A DNA stretch of 44,295 nt. Origin: a virus. The stretch is taken from positions 1 through 44,295 of IMG/VR virus record IMGVR_UViG_3300025101_000048; one strand, 5' to 3'. The notes beneath the pieces were generated by a model that saw only the letters and a program-made list of their open reading frames with translations, was not told the DNA's origin and did no database searches. Below, piece after piece: positions 19,546 to 29,499 of this stretch. Position 1 is the stretch's first letter. Every line of letters begins with the position of its first letter. The position numbers were made by a program, and so were the translations under genes.

Positions 19546-22500
19546 CTCCAGCTACCTCCCCAGCCACCCCAGCCAGACGATTGTTTACCTGTGGCTTCAC
19601 CAGCCCAAGCATCAACCAGACTTTCTCTAGCTTTCTTAACGCCACCAACTACTGGGATACGACTTACTATTTCTCGTGCGGCAGTTCTTTCTTTTGCATT
19701 ACTTTCCGTAGAACCGAATACATAGTCTTTACCTCCAGCGAAAGCTGACAGACCAGCAGTTACCAAGCCTACACTTGGGCCACCTAACGTCTGTAAGAAC
19801 CTTGTCTGTCCGTAAGAACCATTGTCTGCCTGTGTTACAGCCGCATGGATTATGTCTCCGAGAAGACCTACTCCACCCATTTGCAAGACACCTTCCATAT
19901 ACCAACCCCAGAAATCAACTTCGTTACCATGAATTTTCTCGTCATAGCCTAGCGTCTTCATTGCATTTCTAACTCTCAACTCAGGTGATTGCTCGTCCTC
20001 GCCACCTCGCATTTGCACAATGTCTTTCACTGCCAATGCACCCATACCAAAAGATGGGCCAAGTGCGGCGAAGTAGAGGAGGGGTTTTATGTTTGACTCA
20101 CTTGCATCTCCTTTAAACAATTTGTGAAGTTTTGCGTCAGCAACTACCTTGTATGCCAGACGGCTCATCATTGTTGGAAATGATTTAAGCTGGAATACAA
20201 GAGCACCTAGAGGTGTCTGGGAAAACATGGGAGAGTCGTTTGCGTTAGGCTGGAAGATACTCTCGTCTGCAAACCTTATCATTGCTTTTCTAAGGTTGGC
20301 ATCCTTCTTCAAAAGAGATCTGTCACTTAAACTTATTCTGCTGTTAGTGCCACCTTCAAGATAATTCTCAAGGCCAAAGTCTTTCATGTATCGGTAAGCG
20401 ATCTTGTAATCTCGTGGCTGTTCACTGATGGGCTTCCCTTTAACATAGGAGTTTAATGCCCTTCTCTGGTTTGTTATAAATGTCTGATAGCCTAACGCAC
20501 CTGCTATATTCCTATTCATATCTGTCCAAGGAGTTAGCATAGTAGCGTTGAAGAATGCGTTTGAGAGTTTGTTATCTACCGCACCATACATATTCAACAT
20601 ACGCTCATGCGTAATGTTCTCCATTGCTATACCAACTTCGGAAAGAGCACGTCTGTATTCCTTGTCTGTTGCTAAAGAATACACTGTCTTTATCCAGTCC
20701 TTAACTTCTCCAGAACGTATGATAGGTAGAGCAACGTCGCCAAGTGATGTTAGGGTTGTGAAGCCAAGTAGAGTTACATTGTTCACGCTCCTCAAAAATC
20801 TTGATGCTCGTAAACCTGCCTTGCCTCCGAAATCATTCAGAGAATCTTTCCTTGCAATCCTCATTGAGTTCTCAATGAACCTTGCGTCATCATTTTCAAG
20901 TAAGGTTTTAACTCCTTTGTAGTCCTCAAGAGCACCAACGATTGCGTCAACTCTTGCATGGTAAGTAGGATCTTTTGTCCTGTTTGGATTCTTTACTTCT
21001 ATCTGTAAGAGCTTTTCCCTGACGGCAGGGCTTCCAAATTTCTTAGCAGTTTCCACCAAGTCTTCTGCAAACTTCGTAGCTTCCTGTTCACGACCAGTGA
21101 ATGGCATTACAGTTTCGGCTCGCAATACACCTTCCTCAACGCCGTCAGTTGTCACTGATCTAAAATCTTTTTGATAAACTTTATTAGAAGATAGAAGTCT
21201 AGCTATACCCCTTGATCCATTTTCTACAGCAAATAGATAGTCGTCAACTCCGTGTGAATTTAAACCAAACTTCTTAGTATGAAGCATTCTTCTTGATGAG
21301 CCTTCAAAGTATTTAACAAGCATAAACTCCAAATCATTTTCAAGAAATTTCTCCATATTCTTCATGGCTCGTGGATATTTCTCCAACTCAATCAGACGAT
21401 TGAAGTCTAAGCTCTCTGCTTGAGCATTCTTTGTAGAACCCCTGACAGGAGACTTAGGACTTTCTGGGACTTGAACCCCGTCAATACTTTCTCTGGTTAA
21501 ACTCTGGTAAACTTTCTCAGCAAATTGTCTTGCGTCTGCTTCCTGTACGGTATTGCTAAGACGGGTCTGTTCTTGCTTATAATAGTCTATCATACCTTCT
21601 ATGAACTCAGATCTATTCTTTTGAATTTCAGTTCTGCTCCATATCTGCGGCACATAGTTTCTTCTGTAACCAACATTCATACCAGCGTCGATCATCCTAG
21701 CTCTTTCTCTACTAAACTCTTTTCTAATTTGATCGGCGGCGAACTTTTCAGATTTTGTCAGACGCTTTTCTTGTCTGCTGTCTGGCCCGTGCCTTAGTGC
21801 AGACACTATTTTAGTGTACGCTTCAGGTTGCTTTTGCCCCAGACCGCCAGACGCAGACCGAGCCCAGGCCCTTATCTTGCCGTCTGCCCCTGGAAGACCC
21901 CGCAAAATATGATGTAAAGGCATGTATTTGGAAGCAAACGTCTGGTGCTGGTCTGGGAAATGTTGCTTGTACCAGCCACCTAACCAGTTCATACCCATGT
22001 TTTCCATTCGCACAGACTGGGCTTGAAGCCACGCCATCGGCCCTTGCTTCCTTACAGCTTGCTCCTGAACAGGGGTAAAGTCTCTTTGTCTGACTAAGCT
22101 AGACATAGCATCTACTAATGGAGGAGAAGTTCCTTCATCTTCAACTGCCGTTAAAAGATCAACCGTGTTTGAAGTTTCTAGTTTATCGAGGCTACCATCA
22201 GCCATTGCTACTGTAGCACCGCCATTAAATCCTCGCCCTGAATTATTAAAATCTCTGTAATGTAAGCGTGGGTCTTCAGCGTCAAAAAACTCTGCGTTAA
22301 TATGCTTCACTTGTTCAGGGTCAAAAACAATAAAGGCTTCGTATTCTATCTGCTCGCCAGTGGTGTGGCCTTTATTAAAGCCGTCTCCATCAGGAGCTAA
22401 GACTGGGTCTACGTTCATACGATTAGAATGTGGGGCTCTGATACTGTCATAACCTGCGTTTTGGAGAGCTTCAGTAAAAATATCTTGAGCCTCTTGCTTG

Positions 22501-25500
22501 CCAAGAGTTGGGTCGCCTTGCATGATCGCATCAATAAACGCATTGTAAGAGTGCATTCCTTGTTTCGTTCTCCCCCCACTGGCGAAAGAGGTCATGAGTG
22601 CTCTTCGGAAAGCCAAGGGGTGGCCGTCTGCAAACCCCTTTGTTACTGCGATTATCCCATTGATTGCCGCCTCTGTATGAGGCTCACCCATTCTATGGCC
22701 TTTCGTCTCGAAAGTATTTAGCATTCTGGAATACAATGGGAGAACTGTCGGCTTAATGTTCAGACCCATATCAGCCAATGCTTTCATTTTTATTTCTTCA
22801 AGGCCCAAGAGATTGTTAATACTGTGAGTTAAACCTTGTTGCTCATCGAAAACATTCTTACGCTCAAGATGAAGCATAGCTTTAGTTTCGTCGTCGAGAG
22901 GTGCAAAGTCACCTGTTCTTGGGTCCCAAGTGCTCGCATCATCTATGTTCAGATAGTCTACATTCTTGTTGTAGTCTTCGACTAACCTATCAACGTCTGC
23001 TAACTTTCTCCTTGATCTGGCAATTTCATCTCTAGCTTCATAAACTTCATAAGCCAGTCTCTCCATCTCGCCCTTCAACTGTTCATCACTAGAAGCTGGA
23101 GGCCAAACACTCTTCCTCATATCTTCAGTTACTTCCAAGTCCTTGATCATCTTAGTCAGAGCCCTTGGGGTAGGACGCTTTGCATAAGCACCTTCACTTG
23201 CTCTGGCATCAGGAGTAATGTAGATGCCACGTCCAAGCCAGCCACCGCCACGTTCCATTACGACCTGAGAGTCTTCAAATGGAACTCCGTTTGGTGTGCC
23301 ATGATAGTATGTGATTGGGTTGCCTTCTTCATCTAAAGAATACTTCCCATTTCCTGTGTATTTGTTGATAGCGGCTTTCTTTGAAGGCGTACTATAACGA
23401 AGCACATCACTGGCATACATGCCAGCATATTGAGAAGGTACGCCAGCCTCTTTCTTGCGGAGTAATGTAGAGAAAGGATTGCCATTTGTAGCCTCAAGCA
23501 TATCTCCGTAAATCATTAGTCGTCTGAACTGTTGCTTGATGTCTTTACGACCAATCAATCCATTGACTGCGTAAGATACATACTCAACAATTCTATCAAT
23601 AGCTTTTTCGAATGAGTTCTTCAGACGGATGTTACTCATGTTTGCACCAGACATAGCTTTTGCAACATCTCCACGCATAACTCTGCCGCCCATATACTTA
23701 GCCAGACCTTCAGCAAACCACTCCTCTGCTAGAAGACGTTCCTTTTCTCCTGATGTGTACTGTTCGTCTGAATACTTTTTGCCATAACTAGCATTCACTC
23801 GTGATTTAATATCGTCTTTGGATGCTCTAAAAAGTTCAACTACTGCGTCCATCTCTTCAGTTGGTAACATTCCAGCCCTTACCATTGTGTGACCAACCTC
23901 GTGGACTGCATCAAATGGGTCTGAGTTTCCTTTCGTTAATCCAATAGACATCTTTCTAAGATTTGATCGGAGCTTATTGAATGCTTCATGCCGAAAATCT
24001 ACTGCTACATTCTTCATGCCAGCAGGGTTTACTTGTGCAAGAAGAGCAATGTCACTTGCGTCCATTACATTCGTATCTCCAAGGGTATCTTCTACATTCT
24101 TACCCATCAGGTTCATCATACGGTAAAGCATGGTTCTCATGGTGTACTGAACTTCAGGATCACGATGCGACATGTATGAGAGAATTGTCTTTGTGCTGAT
24201 AGGTGCTGATGCAGGTATCCCATCTTCAGTAGGAACTCCGACTCCTTGTGTTACTTCAGTCTTGATACGCTGTCTTACATGTGTCGCTTTCTTCTTCGAA
24301 GGCTTCAATCCACGTCGTTGAATTTCCCATTCAACATCTGCAAGTGGAAACTCTACCTTTGTCTCTGGGTGGATATACCTTCCTGTTCTAATCCCCTCCT
24401 GAAACATCTCCATCAGATTAACCTTTGTCATCTTTTTGAATACTGCCGTTTGCTCTTTAGACAGTTCTTTTTCGATAGGAACTTTTGCAGTGTTTTGCTT
24501 TTGGTACATAAGCCATGCGATGTGATCGCCAGTAGGCGTTCCGTCGTGCTTTCTGAAATCCTCTATTAGGTCTTCATAAGTTTTAGCCCCATAGGTCATC
24601 TGAATATCGCTTGGGACATCATCAACCTTTTTGTATTTGCGTTTGGATTTTGGAGTCGTGGTTACATTCTTAGCATTGTTGACAAGAGTTTTCTTTTTCC
24701 TCTTCTCTACTACAAGTTTTGCATTCGATATTTTCGTTGCTGAAGAAAGATCTTCTTTACCAGTCTGATAGTTGGTGACTACTTGCTCATTCCATTTACC
24801 TTCTTTATCGAAGAACTCATCATTATGTTTGCCGAGCAACATTTCGTCTAGCTTCTTTAAGCTGGTGAACTCAGGCTTATCTCCATAATACTCTCTGAGA
24901 TCTCCACCCTTAAATCCTTCGGGCATTGCTTCATCAACACCGACATGACCATGTTTGTAGAGTTTTGATAAAAGTTCAGCCTGTTGGAAAAGATTGTCCA
25001 CTGATTTCATTTCTTGCAAGCCGTCTTGGATTCTTACTCCACCTATTGCTCGCTTACCTGTTTCTCCTTCAGCCCCACCTCGAAGAATAAATTCGATGTC
25101 TGCTATACGGCCTCGTGCAATTTTATCCAGACCTCTGGCATAACTTATTGAACCACCAATTCCTTTCCCTCGAAAAACTGTTTTCAAATGTCTTAACAGT
25201 TCGGTTGCCGCCATAGTGACAACTTCTGGGTTTTCATTAGCTTCAAAATCCTCAACAGCCTTTTGCATTCTTTCAAATTCCATTTTATGGATGATTGCAT
25301 GAGCTTGAGCATGTTTACCTGTTGGTGTTTTAGCTTCATACCCTGGCTCTTTAACATCATTGTGCTTGAAACGATGTCTGACTTCTTCTGGTAGAATTTT
25401 AGCGAACAGGTTCTGGTGTATAGAAGGTATTTCCCGTCCAGAGAAATACCTGTTAATGGCAGACACCTGAATGTCTTTCATTTCATTAAGATATTGTTTA

Positions 25501-28500
25501 CCTGTGCCTTTAAAAATTCCAGCAGACCTATTGTCGAATACCCAACTACTAAACTGATCTGCGAATATCTTCCTTGGTATGTTACCAGTTGCGTCTGCAT
25601 AGCGTTCTAATAGTGGGATCTTCGCACCTTTGACCTTGCCTTTTGCGGCAATGCCAGACACCAACGATTGCCAAAAAACCATCTTGTCTTCTGGGGTAAG
25701 TATGTTGTCGTAAGACCATTGGGCGATTGCGTGAAAAAACTGATGATCCGCAGGTGATCTTGAAGTAACGTCCATAGTGATTTGACCATCACCGTATGAC
25801 CAACCATCACCTCCCTCACTTCTTATAATATTTGGTGCTCTGCTTGGATCTCCGTCTAAAGCCTCAAGTGTCTGCCTGACAGCCCTGACAGTGTTTGGGT
25901 CTGCCCCACTCATTATGTTGTCTATGTCTTCAAGGATCTCGATTCTTTTAGCGGCACTCTCAACATAACCTGCTGGCATTACGTCTGCCTGTATGCTGTA
26001 TAATTGCCCCAAGTCATTCACTAATTGAGCAAGATCTTGTTTACTGCCGTTTGGAGTTATTGCCCCATTGTGAATTTGCTCAATGGCGTATTGCACATCT
26101 GCTAAATTTGGAGGGCCAAGATTAGCCCTTTGTTTATTCTGTCTATTAAATGCCAGACGCTGTTGTTCAGTGAGCTTTGAAACATCAAGATCTGTGTCTA
26201 ACATGTTAGGCTTTTCCATTGGGGTAGCAGTAAGGCTTGCCTTTGCATTCCCGTGAGATCGTATAACGCCTATCCCATCTCCAGAATTTGGTCTTTCGTC
26301 TGCTTCATCCCACAAGGATGGAAGGTTTCTTCTTGTCTTAGGAGTCAGTTTATCCGCATCAACATACCGAACTTCCCAGTCTGCCTTTTTATCTTTCTGC
26401 CGTCCCAACAAGGCATCAAGAGCATTGCCACCTTCCTGTTCAAGTTTGTCAGCTTGCTTCAGAGATAATAGTCTATATGGTCTTGCTCCTCCTGTACCTT
26501 CTTCAGCATTTTTATGCTTGATAAACATAACAAAGCTATCGCCTTGCTTTGGAGGATTTAACGTAGCACTCGCATCAACAGACCCTTTCGTTTTCTTTAT
26601 TCCATCATTCGCAATTTTTCTTGCAGTAAACTCAGAGTCATACTTTCTTCCTGTCTTACCATCTGTCCAGAGCACAGAATTTGCTGGAAACTTTCCTTCT
26701 CTCCTGTTCCCATTCTTGTCGAAGTATATCGCTGTCTCAGTTTTTACTGTTTTCCATTTGGCATAAATCGGAAGAGCTTCAAGCTCGTCTATTTCAGCTT
26801 GAATTTTCGCAAGGTTCTCTTCATTTCTTGTGTTATCTCTTCTTTGATAGAGCTTGTTAAGTTTTCTATTTTGCCTTTCTTTATTAGTGATAACTTCCGT
26901 CCTTGCACCTTCGTAGTCAAAGTTTGTGCCTTTATTGAAGTGACGTGTTTCATTTCGACCCAAGCCAACTGTGCCAGTATCCCATTTGATGAATGACTGA
27001 ATCTTTCCATTCTCAGTTCGACCTGCACCTATAAGAATACTCGCATTCTCTATTGCCTTATTAACATTGCGAGGACTGTTTTTTTGAGGGTTACTCTTTA
27101 GAACCATCTTACGAGCGTTAAGCTCTATCTCGTCATCTGTTATAGGGACATAGTCCTCAAGCTCAGATTCTGTAAGTCCGTTTTTGTATTCATTCTCCAG
27201 CTTAACAACTTTTAGTTTAGCCTCTCTGTACGCTCTCTTTCCTTTAGCTGAGAATTTACTTACGTCAAGTTGCATAATAAGACGGTCTGCTTCGTCTGAA
27301 GCCGCACGACCACCAGCAACCATTTCATTTAAATTCGCCTCGATATCTTCGGGGCTGTCAAAAGATCGTTTTCTTTTGGCTGTCTCTAGGATTGCTTCTT
27401 GGTAATCCTGTGTTCCAATCTTCACCATGTGTTGATCTGATGCTAAATCTCGAATATCTTCCTGTATGGATTTTTTCTTTGATCCGTCTGGCGAAGTGGT
27501 ATCCATCTCTTTGAGATGTTCTTTGATTGCTCGTGGAGCACCGTTGCCATGAATTACTCCACTTTTCTTGGTATTAATTTTGCCAGAGTTTATTAGGTCG
27601 TCAAGGATACGTTCCGCATCATCTTCAGGAATATTGTATTTAGCAAAAGCATTGTCTGCCTCCTTCTTAGCATCATCTTTGTTGCCCCATCTTTGAGCGT
27701 ATGGAATAACTGGCTTCTCTTTGTTATCTGAAGCCCTTGCTGTTTCCAAAGACCTATCCATAAAGGCATCCACATCATTTGGATCTGAAATGTCTTTCCA
27801 CTCAGCAAGTAATTCTTCCTGTGTTTCCTTATCTTTACCAGCCAGTACTTGGTCACGAAGGTCAGCCTCCATAACTTTCTTATATTCTTTTGGGTTAGTT
27901 TCTCTGAGTTCAGCAACCCTAGAGGCTTCTGAATCTTCTGCCTCTGCGTTAACTGCAACGTCTTCTCCTTCTTCAACGACGGAGGAATCGTCTGTGGAGG
28001 AAGGGCCAGATTCATCCCCCGTCGCCCGTCCAGCCTTTCGAGTAGTGGCTGAACCTTTTCCTTTTCCTTTTTTAGCACTAGCTCTTTTCTGAGTGGCCTG
28101 AACCTTTTTAAGTTCTTTGTTTATCTCTGAGGCTCGCTTCTTTGCGTCATTTAGAATTTTCTGTGCAGAAGCGATGTCATCTGCGTCAATAGCATTCCGT
28201 GCTTTAGCAACATCAGAATCAAGTTTCGCTTGCATACCATCAGCTTTTGCCTGAACTGCCTGAGAATTACTTGAGTTTCTAAAACCCTGTATATCAGATT
28301 GGGACAATTTAATTCTTTTAGCGATGTCACGACTAATTTTTAGCTGAACTAAATCTTTTGCTATTATGTCTCGTTGTATCTTAGCATTGTCGTCTGTTGG
28401 ATTTTTGGCAAGATCTCTTTCCGCATCTTTCAAGGCTATTTCTTCTTGCTCTATCTGCTTATTGAAGAACTCTTCTTGTCCTTTAAATTCCTCAATGACA

Positions 28501-29435
28501 ATATCTTCTGCTGTCTTAGGCGTATCATCAACAGGTGTCTCTGGAGTTGCGTCTGCCTGTTCTGCTCTTGCTCGCTCAACTTCGTCTGGCATGTACGGGC
28601 CAGCACGGGTTGCCGCCTCTGTTGTCATTTCGCCAGCCTGTCTGTTTGTCAGACGTGCGATATCTTCAGGTGCTTGTCCTGTAAATAGACCAGCTTCTAC
28701 GTCTGCCCGTCCTTGTCTGACACCAGCAATAGATGAAGGGATACCGATTGTGCCACCAACTGCACCGCCAAGAACAGTTCCAAATGCAGTCGCTTTTACA
28801 AATTGATCCCAGTCAAATTCCTGTTGGAGGCCAATGTCTTGTCTGTACCCTTGTTCACTTACGTTGATAAGGGCTTCTTGCCCACCAGATATTGCACCCT
28901 CAGTCGCCGCACCAGCAGTAACACCTTTAAGAAATGATTTAACTGGAGCAGATCTTCCAAGGGCGGTTGATGTTCTCATTGCCCCTTGAGAAACTCCTTT
29001 AGCCGCAACACCACCGATTAAGTTTAGTGGGTCTAATAACACAGACTTTGCTATGTCTGGCACAGCACCCCAGCCACGACCACCTTCCTGATAAAAGTTA
29101 GGCAGGTTATCCCAGACTGCTGTCAGTCTGGCGTTTCTCATCTTCTCTTCGTCGGTGTCTCCGCCGCCTTCCATCATTCTGCCTACAGCACCGACAGTAT
29201 TTAACTGAGCCCAGTTCTCGTCTGAATAAAATTTGTTGATAAGGTCTTCGTCTGACAGTTGTTGCAACGGGTCGTAACGGTCTTGAAGGTCTTTTAAGAA
29301 CCTTGGGTCTTTAAGGATACTACTCCTGTCCACATTAGCGGCGTATCCTAAGTCTACTGTTTGAGAATTTGTTTGATCTTGAGGATCTGAAAGATCGAAT
29401 GGCTTAGAGCCAAAAGGGTCTGATAAAAATGTCAT
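19542..29435 (-). CDS. Giant polyvalent virion protein: two zincin-like domains and an ADP-ribosyltransferase-like domain
   Basis: A single 3297-residue frame. Visible parts: a Gly/Ala-rich hydrophobic N-terminus (about 130-240), K/E-rich coiled coils (290-480), a degenerate zincin-like motif H1231-Q-F-F-H1235, an intact zincin motif H1845-E-V-G-H1849 with EEWFAE (1904-1909) as third ligand, an ADP-ribosyltransferase-like domain (YYHGT with H2045, GRGIY with Y2072, EYE at 2364-2366), and a helical C-terminus with FQLKSFPTMMSRLAY near 3070. Such multi-enzyme proteins are carried in the virion and ejected with the DNA. It occupies the slot of T7 gp16-like ejection proteins. The targets of the enzymes are unknown. 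The ribosome-binding site is inside a hairpin. Confidence 0.88.
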   Translation of the reverse strand: MTFLSDPFGSKPFDLSDPQDQTNSQTVDLGYAANVDRSSILKDPRFLKDLQDRYDPLQQLSDEDLINKFYSDENWAQLNTVGAVGRMMEGGGDTDEEKMRNARLTAVWDNLPNFYQEGGRGWGAVPDIAKSVLLDPLNLIGGVAAKGVSQGAMRTSTALGRSAPVKSFLKGVTAGAATEGAISGGQEALINVSEQGYRQDIGLQQEFDWDQFVKATAFGTVLGGAVGGTIGIPSSIAGVRQGRADVEAGLFTGQAPEDIARLTNRQAGEMTTEAATRAGPYMPDEVERARAEQADATPETPVDDTPKTAEDIVIEEFKGQEEFFNKQIEQEEIALKDAERDLAKNPTDDNAKIQRDIIAKDLVQLKISRDIAKRIKLSQSDIQGFRNSSNSQAVQAKADGMQAKLDSDVAKARNAIDADDIASAQKILNDAKKRASEINKELKKVQATQKRASAKKGKGKGSATTRKAGRATGDESGPSSTDDSSVVEEGEDVAVNAEAEDSEASRVAELRETNPKEYKKVMEADLRDQVLAGKDKETQEELLAEWKDISDPNDVDAFMDRSLETARASDNKEKPVIPYAQRWGNKDDAKKEADNAFAKYNIPEDDAERILDDLINSGKINTKKSGVIHGNGAPRAIKEHLKEMDTTSPDGSKKKSIQEDIRDLASDQHMVKIGTQDYQEAILETAKRKRSFDSPEDIEANLNEMVAGGRAASDEADRLIMQLDVSKFSAKGKRAYREAKLKVVKLENEYKNGLTESELEDYVPITDDEIELNARKMVLKSNPQKNSPRNVNKAIENASILIGAGRTENGKIQSFIKWDTGTVGLGRNETRHFNKGTNFDYEGARTEVITNKERQNRKLNKLYQRRDNTRNEENLAKIQAEIDELEALPIYAKWKTVKTETAIYFDKNGNRREGKFPANSVLWTDGKTGRKYDSEFTARKIANDGIKKTKGSVDASATLNPPKQGDSFVMFIKHKNAEEGTGGARPYRLLSLKQADKLEQEGGNALDALLGRQKDKKADWEVRYVDADKLTPKTRRNLPSLWDEADERPNSGDGIGVIRSHGNAKASLTATPMEKPNMLDTDLDVSKLTEQQRLAFNRQNKQRANLGPPNLADVQYAIEQIHNGAITPNGSKQDLAQLVNDLGQLYSIQADVMPAGYVESAAKRIEILEDIDNIMSGADPNTVRAVRQTLEALDGDPSRAPNIIRSEGGDGWSYGDGQITMDVTSRSPADHQFFHAIAQWSYDNILTPEDKMVFWQSLVSGIAAKGKVKGAKIPLLERYADATGNIPRKIFADQFSSWVFDNRSAGIFKGTGKQYLNEMKDIQVSAINRYFSGREIPSIHQNLFAKILPEEVRHRFKHNDVKEPGYEAKTPTGKHAQAHAIIHKMEFERMQKAVEDFEANENPEVVTMAATELLRHLKTVFRGKGIGGSISYARGLDKIARGRIADIEFILRGGAEGETGKRAIGGVRIQDGLQEMKSVDNLFQQAELLSKLYKHGHVGVDEAMPEGFKGGDLREYYGDKPEFTSLKKLDEMLLGKHNDEFFDKEGKWNEQVVTNYQTGKEDLSSATKISNAKLVVEKRKKKTLVNNAKNVTTTPKSKRKYKKVDDVPSDIQMTYGAKTYEDLIEDFRKHDGTPTGDHIAWLMYQKQNTAKVPIEKELSKEQTAVFKKMTKVNLMEMFQEGIRTGRYIHPETKVEFPLADVEWEIQRRGLKPSKKKATHVRQRIKTEVTQGVGVPTEDGIPASAPISTKTILSYMSHRDPEVQYTMRTMLYRMMNLMGKNVEDTLGDTNVMDASDIALLAQVNPAGMKNVAVDFRHEAFNKLRSNLRKMSIGLTKGNSDPFDAVHEVGHTMVRAGMLPTEEMDAVVELFRASKDDIKSRVNASYGKKYSDEQYTSGEKERLLAEEWFAEGLAKYMGGRVMRGDVAKAMSGANMSNIRLKNSFEKAIDRIVEYVSYAVNGLIGRKDIKQQFRRLMIYGDMLEATNGNPFSTLLRKKEAGVPSQYAGMYASDVLRYSTPSKKAAINKYTGNGKYSLDEEGNPITYYHGTPNGVPFEDSQVVMERGGGWLGRGIYITPDARASEGAYAKRPTPRALTKMIKDLEVTEDMRKSVWPPASSDEQLKGEMERLAYEVYEARDEIARSRRKLADVDRLVEDYNKNVDYLNIDDASTWDPRTGDFAPLDDETKAMLHLERKNVFDEQQGLTHSINNLLGLEEIKMKALADMGLNIKPTVLPLYSRMLNTFETKGHRMGEPHTEAAINGIIAVTKGFADGHPLAFRRALMTSFASGGRTKQGMHSYNAFIDAIMQGDPTLGKQEAQDIFTEALQNAGYDSIRAPHSNRMNVDPVLAPDGDGFNKGHTTGEQIEYEAFIVFDPEQVKHINAEFFDAEDPRLHYRDFNNSGRGFNGGATVAMADGSLDKLETSNTVDLLTAVEDEGTSPPLVDAMSSLVRQRDFTPVQEQAVRKQGPMAWLQAQSVRMENMGMNWLGGWYKQHFPDQHQTFASKYMPLHHILRGLPGADGKIRAWARSASGGLGQKQPEAYTKIVSALRHGPDSRQEKRLTKSEKFAADQIRKEFSRERARMIDAGMNVGYRRNYVPQIWSRTEIQKNRSEFIEGMIDYYKQEQTRLSNTVQEADARQFAEKVYQSLTRESIDGVQVPESPKSPVRGSTKNAQAESLDFNRLIELEKYPRAMKNMEKFLENDLEFMLVKYFEGSSRRMLHTKKFGLNSHGVDDYLFAVENGSRGIARLLSSNKVYQKDFRSVTTDGVEEGVLRAETVMPFTGREQEATKFAEDLVETAKKFGSPAVREKLLQIEVKNPNRTKDPTYHARVDAIVGALEDYKGVKTLLENDDARFIENSMRIARKDSLNDFGGKAGLRASRFLRSVNNVTLLGFTTLTSLGDVALPIIRSGEVKDWIKTVYSLATDKEYRRALSEVGIAMENITHERMLNMYGAVDNKLSNAFFNATMLTPWTDMNRNIAGALGYQTFITNQRRALNSYVKGKPISEQPRDYKIAYRYMKDFGLENYLEGGTNSRISLSDRSLLKKDANLRKAMIRFADESIFQPNANDSPMFSQTPLGALVFQLKSFPTMMSRLAYKVVADAKLHKLFKGDASESNIKPLLYFAALGPSFGMGALAVKDIVQMRGGEDEQSPELRVRNAMKTLGYDEKIHGNEVDFWGWYMEGVLQMGGVGLLGDIIHAAVTQADNGSYGQTRFLQTLGGPSVGLVTAGLSAFAGGKDYVFGSTESNAKERTAAREIVSRIPVVGGVKKARESLVDAWAGEATGKQSSGWGGWGGSWS

Positions 29436-29442
29436 TTACGGT

Positions 29443-29478
29443 ACTCCAGTTTCCGAATAATTCTCAGAATACTGGAGT
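29443..29478 (-). promoter_or_regulatory. Hairpin sequestering the giant gene's ribosome-binding site
   Basis: On the minus strand ACTCCAGT (29478-29471) pairs with ACTGGAGT (29450-29443), and the stem continues, after a bulged A, as TTCTGA with TCGGAA (one G-U), closing a 7-base loop. The GGAG 8 bases before the ATG (29435) lies in the 3' arm. Folding would block ribosome access, so translation may depend on coupling or unfolding. Confidence 0.7.
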
Positions 29479-29499
29479 TAAAAGAGTGGGTCGTCCTTG

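Noticed and set aside
27593-28078. Minus-strand frame of 161 codons within the giant gene
   Set aside because: Out-of-frame shadow of a K/E-rich coiled-coil segment; no independent start context.
19542-29435. N4-type virion RNA polymerase
   Set aside because: The size invites the comparison, but I could not find the T7/N4 polymerase motifs (T-x-x-G-R, R-x3-K-x6-YG and a metal-binding HDS), while zincin and ART-like motifs are visible.
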